NCBI RefSeq assembly: GCF_017995515.1
Contig: NZ_JAGOIT010000011.1
Span: forward strand, 1 to 50,605
Length of the DNA: 50,605 nucleotides
Direction of reading: 5' to 3'
DNA from: Propionivibrio sp.
GTDB taxonomy: Bacteria > Pseudomonadota > Gammaproteobacteria > Burkholderiales > Rhodocyclaceae
The stretch's first letter is position 1; each line of letters opens with the position of its first letter. A program made the translations under genes and the position numbers. Below, one piece after another: positions 27,514 through 36,278 of the stretch. The notes beneath the pieces were generated by a model, which was not told where the DNA came from, made no database searches, and saw only the letters and a list, made by a program, of their open reading frames with translations.

Positions 27514-28329
27514 TCAGTCGTCCTTGCCCAGCAACTCGCCCAGCTCGGCACCGCGTGCGTTGGCGGCCATCGCACCGGCGACGATGCCTTCCTTGACCAT
27601 GCATTCGGCCATCGCGCGCAGCGCGGCTTCGGTCGTGCCACCTTTGGAAGTGACGCGTTCGCGCAGGATGCTGGCCGGCTCCTCGGACTGCGCGGCCAGA
27701 CGGGCGGCGCCGAGCGTCGTTTCGATCGACAGCTGACGTGCCTGCTTGGGCGTGAAGCCGAGTTCCATCGCCGCCTGTTGCAGCGCCTCGATGAAGAGGA
27801 ATACGTAGGCCGGACCGCTGCCCGATATCGCGGTCACCGCGTCGATCTGCGACTCGAGGTTGACCCAGACGGTGCTGCCGACTGCGTTCAACACGCGCTC
27901 GGCCCCAAGGCGTTCGGCTTCGGAGACGCTCGGCAGCGCATAGAGTCCGGTGACGCCCGAACTGATCAGCGCCGGCGTGTTCGGCATGGCGCGCACCAGC
28001 CGATCGTGGCCGCCCAGCCAGCGCGACAGTGCGTCGAGGCGCAGGCCGGCAGCGATGCTGATGACCAACTGCGTTTTCAGGTACTTCTTGACCGCCAAGC
28101 AGGCGTCGCGCATCTGCTGCGGCTTGACCGCCAGGACCAGCGCGTCGCAATGCATCGAGACCGGGTCCGGCTCGGCGTAACAGCGCACGCGGTACTCGCG
28201 TTCGAGGCGTGCACGGTTCTCGGCGTTGATTTCGATGACGGCGATTTCGCTCGGCGGAATACCGTTGTTCTGCAAGCCGCCGATCAGCGCGCTCGCCATG
28301 TTGCCGCCACCCAGGAATGTAATTTTCAT
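27514..28329 (-). CDS. proC: Pyrroline-5-carboxylate reductase
   Basis: This 271-aa enzyme catalyses the last step of proline synthesis with NAD(P)H. The N-terminal Rossmann motif is FLGGGNMASALIGGL; the mid region has AVKPQQM, and VRAMPNTPALI is diagnostic of the family. The C-terminal ISGSGPAYVFLFIEAL and TSKGGTTEAAL blocks are intact. Its ATG overlaps the yggS stop by 4 bp. Confidence 0.96.
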   Translation of the reverse strand: MKITFLGGGNMASALIGGLQNNGIPPSEIAVIEINAENRARLEREYRVRCYAEPDPVSMHCDALVLAVKPQQMRDACLAVKKYLKTQLVISIAAGLRLDALSRWLGGHDRLVRAMPNTPALISSGVTGLYALPSVSEAERLGAERVLNAVGSTVWVNLESQIDAVTAISGSGPAYVFLFIEALQQAAMELGFTPKQARQLSIETTLGAARLAAQSEEPASILRERVTSKGGTTEAALRAMAECMVKEGIVAGAMAANARGAELGELLGKDD

Positions 28330-29015
28330 GCCTTGTTTCTTTCACCAAAAATTGCGGTGCCCACGCGCACCATCGTTGCGCCTTCGGCGATCGCCGCTTC
28401 GAGGTCGTGCGACATGCCCATCGACAGCGTGTCCAGCGACAGACCTTCCTTGTTCAGTCTCTCAAAAACTCCACGTACGCGACGAAACGCTGCTCGCTGC
28501 CTGGCAAAGTCATCGACCGGTTCGGGAATGGTCATCAACCCGCGTAATTGGATATGTGGCAACTCGGCCACACCGTGTGCCAGCGCTGACGCCTCATCCG
28601 GCGAAACGCCGCTTTTCGATGTCTCGCCAGAGACGTTGACCTGAATACAGACTTGAAGTGCCGGAAGACTGTTCGGTCGTTGCCCGGACAGACGTTCGGC
28701 GACTTTCAGCCGGTCGATCGAATGCACCCAGGCGAAGGTCTCGGCGACCGCGCGCGTCTTGTTGCTTTGCAGTGGCCCGATGAAGTGCCAGTCGAGATCG
28801 AGCGCGACGAGCGTTCTGGCCTTGTCTACGCCCTCCTGGACGTAGTTTTCGCCAAAGGATCTTTGTCCAGCCAACGCCGCTTCGCGCACGTCCGCAGCCG
28901 GCCAGGTCTTGCTTACCGCCAGCAGCGAAATGTCATCCGGATTCCGCCCGAATTGCCGCGCCGCGGCTTCAATACGCGCGATGACGGCTTGCAGGTTGGC
29001 GGAAATTGTAGTCAT
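28326..29015 (-). CDS. yggS: PLP homeostasis protein YggS
   Basis: This 229-aa PLP-binding TIM-barrel protein of the YggS/PROSC family helps keep pyridoxal phosphate in balance. The PLP lysine is K36 in LLAVSKTWP. FGENYVQE, WHFIGPLQSNK, and MGMSHDLEAAI at the phosphate end are typical. The frame is open far upstream, but homology begins at ATG 29015. It is divergent from pilT with a 66-bp gap, which contains TATA-rich boxes for both directions (29030-29046). Confidence 0.93.
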   Translation of the reverse strand: MTTISANLQAVIARIEAAARQFGRNPDDISLLAVSKTWPAADVREAALAGQRSFGENYVQEGVDKARTLVALDLDWHFIGPLQSNKTRAVAETFAWVHSIDRLKVAERLSGQRPNSLPALQVCIQVNVSGETSKSGVSPDEASALAHGVAELPHIQLRGLMTIPEPVDDFARQRAAFRRVRGVFERLNKEGLSLDTLSMGMSHDLEAAIAEGATMVRVGTAIFGERNKA

Positions 29016-29081
29016 AATCGGCCGTTCGTATAACTTTTGAAGTATAGCACCGGCCCTGACCGCCGCTGAGGATGAACTCCG

Positions 29082-30128
29082 ATGGACATAACCGAACTCC
29101 TTGCCTTCAGTGTAAAAAACAAGGCGTCTGACCTGCACCTTTCGTCGGGGTTGCCGCCCATGATTCGCGTGCATGGCGACGTACGGCGCATCAACCTGCC
29201 GGCCATGGAGCACAAGGATGTGCACGCCATGGTTTACGACATCATGAACGACGGTCAGCGCAAGCACTATGAAGAGACGCTTGAGTGCGACTTCTCGTTC
29301 GAGATTCCGAATCTCGCGCGTTTTCGTGTCAATGCCTTCGTGCAGAACCGGGGCGCTGCGGCGGTCTTCCGGACGATTCCGTCCAAGGTGCTGACGCTCG
29401 AGGATCTCGGGGCGCCCAAGATCTTCAAGGACATCGCCGAGTATCCGCGTGGTGTCGTGCTGGTCACCGGACCGACCGGCTCCGGCAAGTCGACGACGCT
29501 CGCGGCGATGGTCAATCACATCAACGAGAACGACCACGCGCACATCCTCACCGTCGAGGACCCGATCGAATTCGTGCACGAATCGAAGAAGTGCCTGATC
29601 AACCAGCGCGAGGTCGGGCCGCACACGCTGTCGTTTTCCAACGCCTTGCGCTCGGCATTGCGCGAAGACCCGGACGTGATCCTCGTCGGCGAAATGCGCG
29701 ACCTCGAGACGATCCGTCTGGCGCTGACGGCGGCTGAAACCGGCCACCTGGTATTCGGCACGCTTCACACCTCCAGTGCGGCGAAGACGATCGACCGCGT
29801 GGTCGACGTGTTCCCGGCGGCGGAAAAGGAAATGGTGCGCTCGATGCTCTCCGAATCCTTGCGCGCGGTTATTTCGCAGACGCTGCTCAAGACCAAGGAC
29901 GGCGCGGGGCGGACGGCGGCGCACGAGATCATGATCGGCACGCCGGCGATCCGTAACCTGATCCGGGAAAACAAGGTGGCGCAGATGTATTCGGCGATCC
30001 AGACCGGTGCGCAGCTCGGCATGCAGACGCTCGACCAGAATCTCCTGGACCTCGTTCGCCGCAATATCGTTTCCGCGGCCGAAGCGCGTGCTCGGGCAGC
30101 CAACAAGGATGCTTTCCCCGGGGCGTGA
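29082..30128 (+). CDS. pilT: Type IV pilus retraction ATPase PilT
   Basis: This 348-aa hexameric ATPase drives pilus retraction. It shows Walker A GPTGSGKS (130-137), Walker B VGEMRDLETI, the His box GHLVFGTLHTSSA, and the retraction signature AIRNLIRE. The ATG is preceded by a weak GAGGA site. It is divergent from yggS and followed by pilU after 24 bp. Confidence 0.96.
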   Translation: MDITELLAFSVKNKASDLHLSSGLPPMIRVHGDVRRINLPAMEHKDVHAMVYDIMNDGQRKHYEETLECDFSFEIPNLARFRVNAFVQNRGAAAVFRTIPSKVLTLEDLGAPKIFKDIAEYPRGVVLVTGPTGSGKSTTLAAMVNHINENDHAHILTVEDPIEFVHESKKCLINQREVGPHTLSFSNALRSALREDPDVILVGEMRDLETIRLALTAAETGHLVFGTLHTSSAAKTIDRVVDVFPAAEKEMVRSMLSESLRAVISQTLLKTKDGAGRTAAHEIMIGTPAIRNLIRENKVAQMYSAIQTGAQLGMQTLDQNLLDLVRRNIVSAAEARARAANKDAFPGA

Positions 30129-30152
30129 AGCACCGGCAAAGAGAGGTAAATC

Positions 30153-31289
30153 ATGGAACGCGATCAGGCTCTAAAATTCATGCACGACCTTCTGCGCCTG
30201 ATGTCGCAGAAAAACGGGTCCGACCTTTTCATCACCGCCAACTTTCCGCCGGCGATCAAGGTCGACGGCAAGATCATGCCGGTCTCAAACCAGGTGCTGG
30301 CGCCGACGCATACGGCGGAGCTGGCGCGGGCGATCATGAACGACCGGCAGGCGGCCGAGTTCGAGTCGACCAAGGAGTGCAACTTCGCCATCTCGCCGTC
30401 GGGCATCGGGCGCTTCCGCGTCAATGCGCTGATCCAGCAGGGGCGCGTTGCGGTCGTCTGCCGCACGATCAACCTGACCATCCCGACGCTCGACGAGCTC
30501 GGCTTGCCCTCGGTGCTGAAGGACATCGCCATGACGAAACGCGGTCTGGTGATCTTCGTCGGCGGCACGGGTACCGGCAAGACGACGTCGCTGGCCGCGC
30601 TGGTCGATCATCGCAACAAGAACAGCCACGGCCACATCATCACGATCGAGGATCCGATCGAATTCATTCACGACCACAAGGGCTGCATCGTCACGCAACG
30701 CGAGGTCGGCGTAGACACCGACACCTGGGAAGCCGCCCTGAAGAACACCTTGCGTCAGGCGCCGGACGTCATCCTGATGGGCGAAATCCGTGACCGGAAT
30801 ACGATGGACTACGCCGTGGCCTTTGCCGAGACCGGCCACCTTTGTCTGGCGACGCTGCACGCCAACAGCACCAACCAGGCGATCGATCGCATCATCAACT
30901 TCTTCCCCGAAGAGCGGCGCCATCAGTTGTTGATGGACCTCTCGCTGAATCTGCGTGCGCTCGTCTCGCAGCGCTTGCTGCCGAAGAAGGACGGCAAGGG
31001 GCGCGTCGCGGCGATCGAGATCATGCTCAATTCGCCGCTGATTTCCGACCTGATCTTCAAGGGCGAGGTGCACGAGATCAAGGAGATCATGAAAAAGTCG
31101 CGCGAACTCGGCATGCAGACCTTCGACCAGGCACTCTTCGACCTCTACGAGGCCGGACGTATTACTTACGAAGATGCGCTGCGCAACGCCGACTCGATCA
31201 ACGACTTGCGCCTGCACATCAAGCTGCACGGCAAGGAGTCGAAGGATCGCGATCTCAGCTCCGGGATCGGGCACCTCGAAGTGGTGTAG
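30153..31289 (+). CDS. pilU: PilT-dependent retraction ATPase PilU
   Basis: This 378-aa PilT paralogue assists PilT in retraction under load. Walker A is GGTGTGKTTSL (from 137); Walker B is LMGEIRDRNTM, and the His box GHLCLATLHANSTNQ follows. It carries the longer C-terminus typical of PilU. GAGAGG precedes the ATG. A GC-rich hairpin at 31325-31341 follows the stop. Confidence 0.95.
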   Translation: MERDQALKFMHDLLRLMSQKNGSDLFITANFPPAIKVDGKIMPVSNQVLAPTHTAELARAIMNDRQAAEFESTKECNFAISPSGIGRFRVNALIQQGRVAVVCRTINLTIPTLDELGLPSVLKDIAMTKRGLVIFVGGTGTGKTTSLAALVDHRNKNSHGHIITIEDPIEFIHDHKGCIVTQREVGVDTDTWEAALKNTLRQAPDVILMGEIRDRNTMDYAVAFAETGHLCLATLHANSTNQAIDRIINFFPEERRHQLLMDLSLNLRALVSQRLLPKKDGKGRVAAIEIMLNSPLISDLIFKGEVHEIKEIMKKSRELGMQTFDQALFDLYEAGRITYEDALRNADSINDLRLHIKLHGKESKDRDLSSGIGHLEVV

Positions 31290-31324
31290 TCCGCAGGTTC
31301 GAGTCGTTCATGCCAAGTAAAACG

Positions 31325-31341
31325 GCCGCGATTTTCGCGGC
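31325..31341. terminator. Hairpin after pilU
   Basis: GCCGCG (31325-31330) and CGCGGC (31336-31341) form a perfect 6-bp GC stem with a 5-nt loop. The following bases (TGTCTTGCGTTT) are only partly T-rich. On the minus strand a short CGTTTTACTT follows. It is a plausible weak terminator. A second palindrome, GGCTGA-C-TCAGCC at 31375-31387, has no room for a loop and may be a protein-binding site. Confidence 0.4.
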
Positions 31342-31538
31342 TGTCTTGCGTTTACGGCGCGGATTCGAGGGGTGGGCTGACTCAGCCGTTTTGTCCACAT
31401 TGAGCGATCTGAAACGCTATCTCAGTATCCGCAAGGATATTGGTAGAATTATTGGTTCCAGAGTTTCATCTATTAGTTCCGCAATCACATCAAGTGATCA
31501 AGCGGACCCATTCCGGGAACTCACGAAGAGGAGCACAC

Positions 31539-32141
31539 ATGTTCGAGGTACGTATACACGGCCGAGGCGGCCAGGGCGTTGTGACCGCGGCAGAGATGCT
31601 GTCGATCGCAGCATTTGAGGAGGGGCATCACGCGCAAGCGTTTCCAAGTTTCGGTTCCGAGCGGACCGGAGCGCCGGTGGTGGCTTTTTGCCGCATTGCC
31701 GACAAGGAGATCCGCTTGCGTGAACCGATCATGCAGCCTGATGCACTGATCATTCAGGATCCGACGCTGCTGCATCAGATCGACGTCTTTGCCGGGTTGA
31801 AGAAAAACGGCTTCATCCTGATCAACACGACCAACACATTCGAAGAGTTGGGACTGAGCGACTTCGTTCGCGACTTCCCGGCCGATCGGCTGTGCACGCT
31901 GGCGGCGACTGCACTGGGGCTCAAGCACGTCGGTCGCCCGATGCCGAACGTGCCGTTGCTCGCCGGCTTTGCCGCGCTCTCCGGCAGCATTAAGCTCGAA
32001 TCCGTCTGCCTGGCGATCAACGCCAGGTTCTCGGGCAAGGTCGCGCAGGGCAACGTCGCCGCCGCGACCGAGGCTTACGAGACGGTACGTGCCCAGGTCG
32101 AAGGCGTACAACTCGCTCGCCAGGAGGTGGCCCATGCTTAA
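31539..32141 (+). CDS. porC: 2-oxoacid (pyruvate) oxidoreductase, gamma subunit
   Basis: This 200-aa protein has the gamma-domain signature HGRGGQGVVTAAEML near the N-terminus, then AQAFPSFGSERTGAPV. The subunit forms part of the CoA-binding region in 2-oxoacid:acceptor oxidoreductases, which convert a 2-oxoacid and CoA to acyl-CoA, CO2 and two low-potential electrons. AGAGGAG precedes the ATG. It overlaps the alpha gene by 8 bp. Pyruvate is the likeliest substrate; phenylglyoxylate or other 2-oxoacids cannot be excluded from sequence alone. Confidence 0.88.
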   Translation: MFEVRIHGRGGQGVVTAAEMLSIAAFEEGHHAQAFPSFGSERTGAPVVAFCRIADKEIRLREPIMQPDALIIQDPTLLHQIDVFAGLKKNGFILINTTNTFEELGLSDFVRDFPADRLCTLAATALGLKHVGRPMPNVPLLAGFAALSGSIKLESVCLAINARFSGKVAQGNVAAATEAYETVRAQVEGVQLARQEVAHA

Positions 32142-33387
32142 GCAGATGGAAGGTTCACACGCCGTCGCCAAGGCCGTCGCGCTGTGCCGGCCGGAAGTGA
32201 TTTGCGCCTACCCGATTTCGCCGCAGACGCACATCGTCGAAGGCATCGGCGAGATGGTGAAGTCGGGCGAACTGCACGACTGCGAGTTCATCAACGTCGA
32301 GTCCGAGTTCGCCGCGATGAGCGTCGCCATCGGCTCGTCGGCCGCGGGCGCGCGCACCTACACGGCGACCGCGTCGCAGGGTCTGCTGTTCATGGTCGAG
32401 GCCGTCTATAACGCCTCCGGCCTCGGTCTGCCGATCGTGATGACCGTCGCCAACCGCGCCATCGGTTCGCCGATCAACATCTGGAACGACCACTCCGACT
32501 CGATCTCGCAGCGCGACAGCGGCTGGATCCAGATCTTCGCTGAGACCAACCAGGAAGCGCTCGATCTGCACATCCAGGCTTTCAAACTGGCCGAGGAACT
32601 GAGCCTGCCGGTGATGGTCTGCATGGACGGCTTCATCCTGACGCACGCCTACGAGCGCGTCGATATGCCGACACAGGAGCAGGTCGACGCCTTCCTGCCG
32701 CCGTACGAGCCGCGTCAGGTGCTCGACACCGACGCACCCGTGTCGATCGGTGCAATGGTTGGCCCCGAGGCCTTCACCGAGGTGCGCTACCTCGCCCACG
32801 TCAAGCAGATGCAGGCGCTCGACCTGATCCCGAAGCTGGCCGGCGAGTTCAAGACGGTTTTCGGGCGCGATTCCGGCGGTCTGGTGCGCTCCTATCGCAC
32901 CGACGATGCGGAAACGATCGTCGTCGCGATGGGCTCGGTGCTCGGCACGATCAAGGATACGATCGACGAGATGCGCGATGCGGGCGTCAGGATCGGCGTG
33001 CTCGGCGTCATCTCCTTCCGCCCCTTCCCGCTCGAAGCCGTGCGCGCCGCGCTCAAGAACGCCAAGCGTGTCGTCGTTCTCGAGAAGACCTTTGCCGTCG
33101 GCATCGGCGGCATCCTGGCGACCGACGTGCGCACCGCGCTGGCCGGCATCCAGCACGCGAGCTACACGGTCGTCGCCGGTCTCGGCGGTCGCCCGATCCT
33201 CAAGAAGTCCTTGCACGAGATGCTCGACAAGGCCGGACGCGACGAGCTCTCGGGCCTCACCTTCCTCGATCTCGACTGGAAGGTGGTGAACAAGGAACTC
33301 GAGCGCGAACGCCAGAAGCGCCGTTCGGGGCCGATCGCGGAAAACATCCTGCGCGACGTGAACAACGTCGCCGCGCACGGCGTTTGA
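32134..33387 (+). CDS. porA: 2-oxoacid (pyruvate) oxidoreductase, alpha subunit
   Basis: This 417-aa alpha subunit contains the pyrimidine-binding TPP domain (CAYPISPQTHIVEGI, then NVESEFAAMSVAIGSSAAGAR and TASQGLLFMVEAVYNASGLGLP) and a transketolase C-terminal-like domain (VLGVISFRPFPLEAVRAAL). The start at 32134 is preceded by CAGGAGG inside porC. Together with the next gene it forms the catalytic core. No indolepyruvate-type fusion is seen. Confidence 0.9.
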   Translation: MLKQMEGSHAVAKAVALCRPEVICAYPISPQTHIVEGIGEMVKSGELHDCEFINVESEFAAMSVAIGSSAAGARTYTATASQGLLFMVEAVYNASGLGLPIVMTVANRAIGSPINIWNDHSDSISQRDSGWIQIFAETNQEALDLHIQAFKLAEELSLPVMVCMDGFILTHAYERVDMPTQEQVDAFLPPYEPRQVLDTDAPVSIGAMVGPEAFTEVRYLAHVKQMQALDLIPKLAGEFKTVFGRDSGGLVRSYRTDDAETIVVAMGSVLGTIKDTIDEMRDAGVRIGVLGVISFRPFPLEAVRAALKNAKRVVVLEKTFAVGIGGILATDVRTALAGIQHASYTVVAGLGGRPILKKSLHEMLDKAGRDELSGLTFLDLDWKVVNKELERERQKRRSGPIAENILRDVNNVAAHGV

Positions 33388-33397
33388 GGAGCAGACC

Positions 33398-34411
33398 ATG
33401 AGCTATCAACCGATCAAGTTCTACCAGACCGGCACTTTCACCGTCGGCAACCGCCTGCTCGTGCCCGAAGAGCGCAGCGTGCAGGCCGACATGGAGCGCA
33501 CCAACTCGCTGAACTCCGGCCACCGCGCGTGCCAGGGCTGCGGCGAGGCGCTCGGCGCGCGTTACGCGATCGATGCGGCGATGCACGCGACCAACAACCA
33601 GCTGATCGCCGCCAACGCGACGGGCTGCCTGGAAGTGTTCTCGACGCCGTATCCGGAAACCTCGTGGCAGATTCCGTGGATTCACTCGCTGTTCGGCAAC
33701 GCGCCGGCGGTCGCCACCGGTATCGCGGCGGCGATCAAGGTCAAGCGCCAGAAGGGCGTGATGAACGACGTGCGCGTCGTCGCCCAGGGCGGTGACGGCG
33801 GCACCACCGACATCGGCTTCGGCTGCCTCTCCGGCATGTTCGAGCGCAACGACGACGTGCTCTACATCTGCTACGACAACGGCGGCTACATGAACACCGG
33901 CGTCCAGCGCAGCTCGGCGACGCCGCCGGCGGCACGCACGGCGACCACCATGCCGGTCGGCCCGGAGCCGGGCAACGTCTTCGGCCAGGGCAAGTTCCTG
34001 CCGGCGATCGCCATGGCGCACGAGATTCCCTACGTCGCCACGGCGACCGTCGCCGACCTGCGCGACCTCGAATACAAGGTCCGGCGGGCGATGACCTTCC
34101 GCGGTGCACGCTACATCCACATCCTCGTGCCCTGCCCGCTCGGTTGGGGATCCGCTTCGCACGACACCTTGCGTCTCTCAAGGCTGGCCAAGGAAACCGG
34201 CGTCTTCCCGGTGTTCGAGGCCGAGCACGGCGAACTGAAGACGTCGACCAAGATCCGTCGTCTGCTGCCGGTTGAGGAATACCTGCGTCCGCAGAAGCGC
34301 TTTGCCCACCTGTTCGGCAAGACGCCGGCCGTCGACACGATTGCCCGCCTGCAGGCGCTGGCCGATAAAAACATCCGCAGATACGATCTGCTCAGCAAGG
34401 AGGCGTACTGA
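33398..34411 (+). CDS. porB: 2-oxoacid (pyruvate) oxidoreductase, beta subunit
   Basis: This 337-aa protein binds TPP diphosphate through GGDGGTTDIGFGCLSG and YDNGGYMNTG, and a proximal [4Fe-4S] cluster through C45 and C48 (ACQGCGEAL), C77 (ATGCLEV) and a later Cys in VPCPLGWG. This pattern is that of PorB. The stop overlaps the next start by one base (TGATG at 34409-34413), so the flavoprotein is co-translated. Confidence 0.92.
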   Translation: MSYQPIKFYQTGTFTVGNRLLVPEERSVQADMERTNSLNSGHRACQGCGEALGARYAIDAAMHATNNQLIAANATGCLEVFSTPYPETSWQIPWIHSLFGNAPAVATGIAAAIKVKRQKGVMNDVRVVAQGGDGGTTDIGFGCLSGMFERNDDVLYICYDNGGYMNTGVQRSSATPPAARTATTMPVGPEPGNVFGQGKFLPAIAMAHEIPYVATATVADLRDLEYKVRRAMTFRGARYIHILVPCPLGWGSASHDTLRLSRLAKETGVFPVFEAEHGELKTSTKIRRLLPVEEYLRPQKRFAHLFGKTPAVDTIARLQALADKNIRRYDLLSKEAY

Positions 34412-36030
34412 TGAAGCCGTTTGCCATCACACTCGATCCCGGCTCGTCGCTCGCCAACCGCACCGGCTCCTGGCGCACCGAGCGGCCGGTCTATCTCGAC
34501 AAGCTGCCGCCGTGCAACAACCAGTGCCCTGCCGGTGAGGACATCCAGGGCTGGCTGTTCCACGCTGAATCCGGCAACTACGAAAAGGCCTGGCAACACC
34601 TGACCAGGGACAACCCCTTCCCGGCGATCATGGGCCGCGTCTGTTACCACACCTGCGAAGGCGCCTGTAACCGCGGGCAGCTCGATTCGCCGGTCGGCAT
34701 CAACTCGGTCGAACGCTTCCTTGGCGATGAGGCGATCAAGCGGCGCTGGAAGCTGGCCGAGCCGACGAGCGAATCCGGCAAGCACGTGCTGATCGTCGGC
34801 GCCGGCCCGTCGGGCATGTCGGCGGCGTATCACTTGCGCCGGCTCGGCCACCAAGTGACGGTGTGCGAAGCCGGCCCGCTGATGGGCGGCATGATGCGCT
34901 TCGGCATTCCGAAGTACCGCCTGCCGCGCGAAGTGCTCGACGCCGAGATGCAGCGCGTCGTCGATATGGGCGTCGAGGTCAGGCTCAACACCAAGGTCGA
35001 CAACATTCTCGAAACGATGCAGGAAGGCCAGTTCGACGCCGCCTTCCTCGCCGTCGGCGCGCACATCGGCAAGCGCACCAACATCCCGGCCGGCGCCGTT
35101 TCGAAGATCGTCGATGCTGTCTCGGTGCTGCGCAGCATGGAGGGCGAAGAGAAGCCGATGCTTGGGCGCAAGGTCGTCGTCTACGGCGGCGGCAACACCG
35201 CGATCGACGTCGCGCGCACCGCCAAGCGCATGGGCGCCGAGCCGATCATCGTCTACCGCCGCACGCGCGACAAGATGCCGGCGCATGACTTCGAGGTCGA
35301 GGAGGCGATGCAGGAAGGCGTGATGATCAAGTGGCTGTCGACGATCAAGCAGGCCGGCGAATCGAGCATCACGATCGAGAAGATGGAGCTTGATTCCTCG
35401 GGCTTTCCGCAGCCGACCGGCGAAATCGAAACGCTGGAAGCCGACTCGGTCGTGCTGGCGCTCGGTCAGGACGTCGATCTCGGCCTCCTGAACGGTGTGC
35501 CGGGGCTGGAGGTGACCGACGGCGTGGTCAAGGTCGATGCCAACATGATGACCGGCCACGCCGGAATCTTCGCTGGTGGCGACATGGTGCCGGCCGAGCG
35601 CAACATCACGGTCGGCGTCGGGCACGGCAAGAAGGCGGCGAAGAACATCGACGCCTGGCTGCGCGGGACGACCTACGTCGCACCGCCGAAGCACCAGCTG
35701 GCCACCTTCGAGAAGCTCAACACCTGGTACTACTCGGATGCTCCGAAGACCGTGCGGCCGACGCTCGACATCATCCGCCGTCAATCGACGTTCGAGGAAG
35801 TGCAGGGCGGGCTCGACGAGAGCACGGCGCTGTTCGAGGCGCGCCGCTGCCTGTCTTGCGGCAACTGCTTCGAGTGCGACAACTGCTACGGCGTCTGTCC
35901 GGACAACGCGGTGATCAAGCTCGGGCCGGGCAAGCGCTTCGAGTTCAACTACGACTACTGCAAGGGCTGTGGCCTGTGCGTGGCCGAGTGTCCGTGCGGC
36001 GCGATCAACATGGTGCCGGAGAACCGCTGA
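34411..36030 (+). CDS. GltD-like NAD(P)-linked flavoprotein with C-terminal ferredoxin domain
   Basis: The 539-aa protein has three parts. The N-terminal Fer4_20 domain has cysteines at C35, C39, C78, C82 and C86. The GltD/NfnB-type FAD and NAD(P) module has VGAGPSG (129-135) and YGGGNTAIDVARTAKR. The C-terminal part, about 478-535, is a dicluster ferredoxin (CLSCGNCFECDNCYGVCP and CKGCGLCVAECPCG) that stands in for the separate PorD subunit. It would pass electrons from the 2-oxoacid enzyme to NAD(P)+ or to ferredoxin. The layout recalls the flavoprotein of phenylglyoxylate:NAD+ oxidoreductase in denitrifying betaproteobacteria. A strong terminator follows. Confidence 0.87.
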   Translation: MKPFAITLDPGSSLANRTGSWRTERPVYLDKLPPCNNQCPAGEDIQGWLFHAESGNYEKAWQHLTRDNPFPAIMGRVCYHTCEGACNRGQLDSPVGINSVERFLGDEAIKRRWKLAEPTSESGKHVLIVGAGPSGMSAAYHLRRLGHQVTVCEAGPLMGGMMRFGIPKYRLPREVLDAEMQRVVDMGVEVRLNTKVDNILETMQEGQFDAAFLAVGAHIGKRTNIPAGAVSKIVDAVSVLRSMEGEEKPMLGRKVVVYGGGNTAIDVARTAKRMGAEPIIVYRRTRDKMPAHDFEVEEAMQEGVMIKWLSTIKQAGESSITIEKMELDSSGFPQPTGEIETLEADSVVLALGQDVDLGLLNGVPGLEVTDGVVKVDANMMTGHAGIFAGGDMVPAERNITVGVGHGKKAAKNIDAWLRGTTYVAPPKHQLATFEKLNTWYYSDAPKTVRPTLDIIRRQSTFEEVQGGLDESTALFEARRCLSCGNCFECDNCYGVCPDNAVIKLGPGKRFEFNYDYCKGCGLCVAECPCGAINMVPENR

Positions 36031-36063
36031 GCGATTCGGCTGTCACGAAGTCGCGGCAGGAAG

Positions 36064-36101
36064 AGGGCGGGTTTCCCTGGTCGGGATTCCCGCCCTTTTT
36101 G
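36064..36101 (+). terminator. Strong intrinsic terminator after the 2-oxoacid oxidoreductase operon
   Basis: AGGGCGGG (36064-36071) pairs with CCCGCCCT (36089-36096), with an inner CCC/GGG extension, and is followed by TTTTTG. It separates the 2-oxoacid oxidoreductase operon from the hydrogenase operon, which therefore needs its own promoter. Confidence 0.9.
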
Positions 36102-36116
36102 TTAATAAATCACTTT

Positions 36117-36173
36117 TTGTTATGGATAATAAGTTTAGCTTTAAATAAAGATCCTTCACTCCTACACTGAAGG
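36117..36173 (+). promoter_or_regulatory. Candidate promoter and 5' hairpin of the hydrogenase operon
   Basis: TTGTTA at 36117-36122 and TTTAAA at 36140-36145 are spaced by 17 bp in an AT-rich island. Just after the predicted start, CCTTCA (36153-36158) and TGAAGG (36168-36173) form a perfect 6-bp inverted repeat with a 9-nt loop. This could be a regulator site or a 5' stem-loop. About 105 nt of leader remain before the GTG at 36279. I did not find a canonical FNR box. Confidence 0.4.
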
Positions 36174-36278
36174 GACAAAAACAGCCCTGCGTTGTCGCGA
36201 CGCGGGCGACCAATAGCACTAGCCGAAGCGTTGTTCCACGTCACACAGGTTGCACTCGGGTTGATTCGGGGGGTGGAA

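Noticed and set aside
34411..36030. Genuine glutamate synthase small subunit
   Set aside because: It is co-translated with 2-oxoacid oxidoreductase subunits, carries a C-terminal ferredoxin domain, and no large glutamate synthase subunit is nearby.
36101..36115. FNR-type box before the hydrogenase operon (TTGTT...ATCAC)
   Set aside because: The half-sites are imperfect and separated by five bases instead of four, so it does not meet the consensus.
36192..36278. TTG start at 36192 for the NuoF/GltD fusion
   Set aside because: No ribosome site; the extension includes sequence between the predicted promoter and the conserved N-terminus, while GTG 36279 has a G-rich ribosome site.
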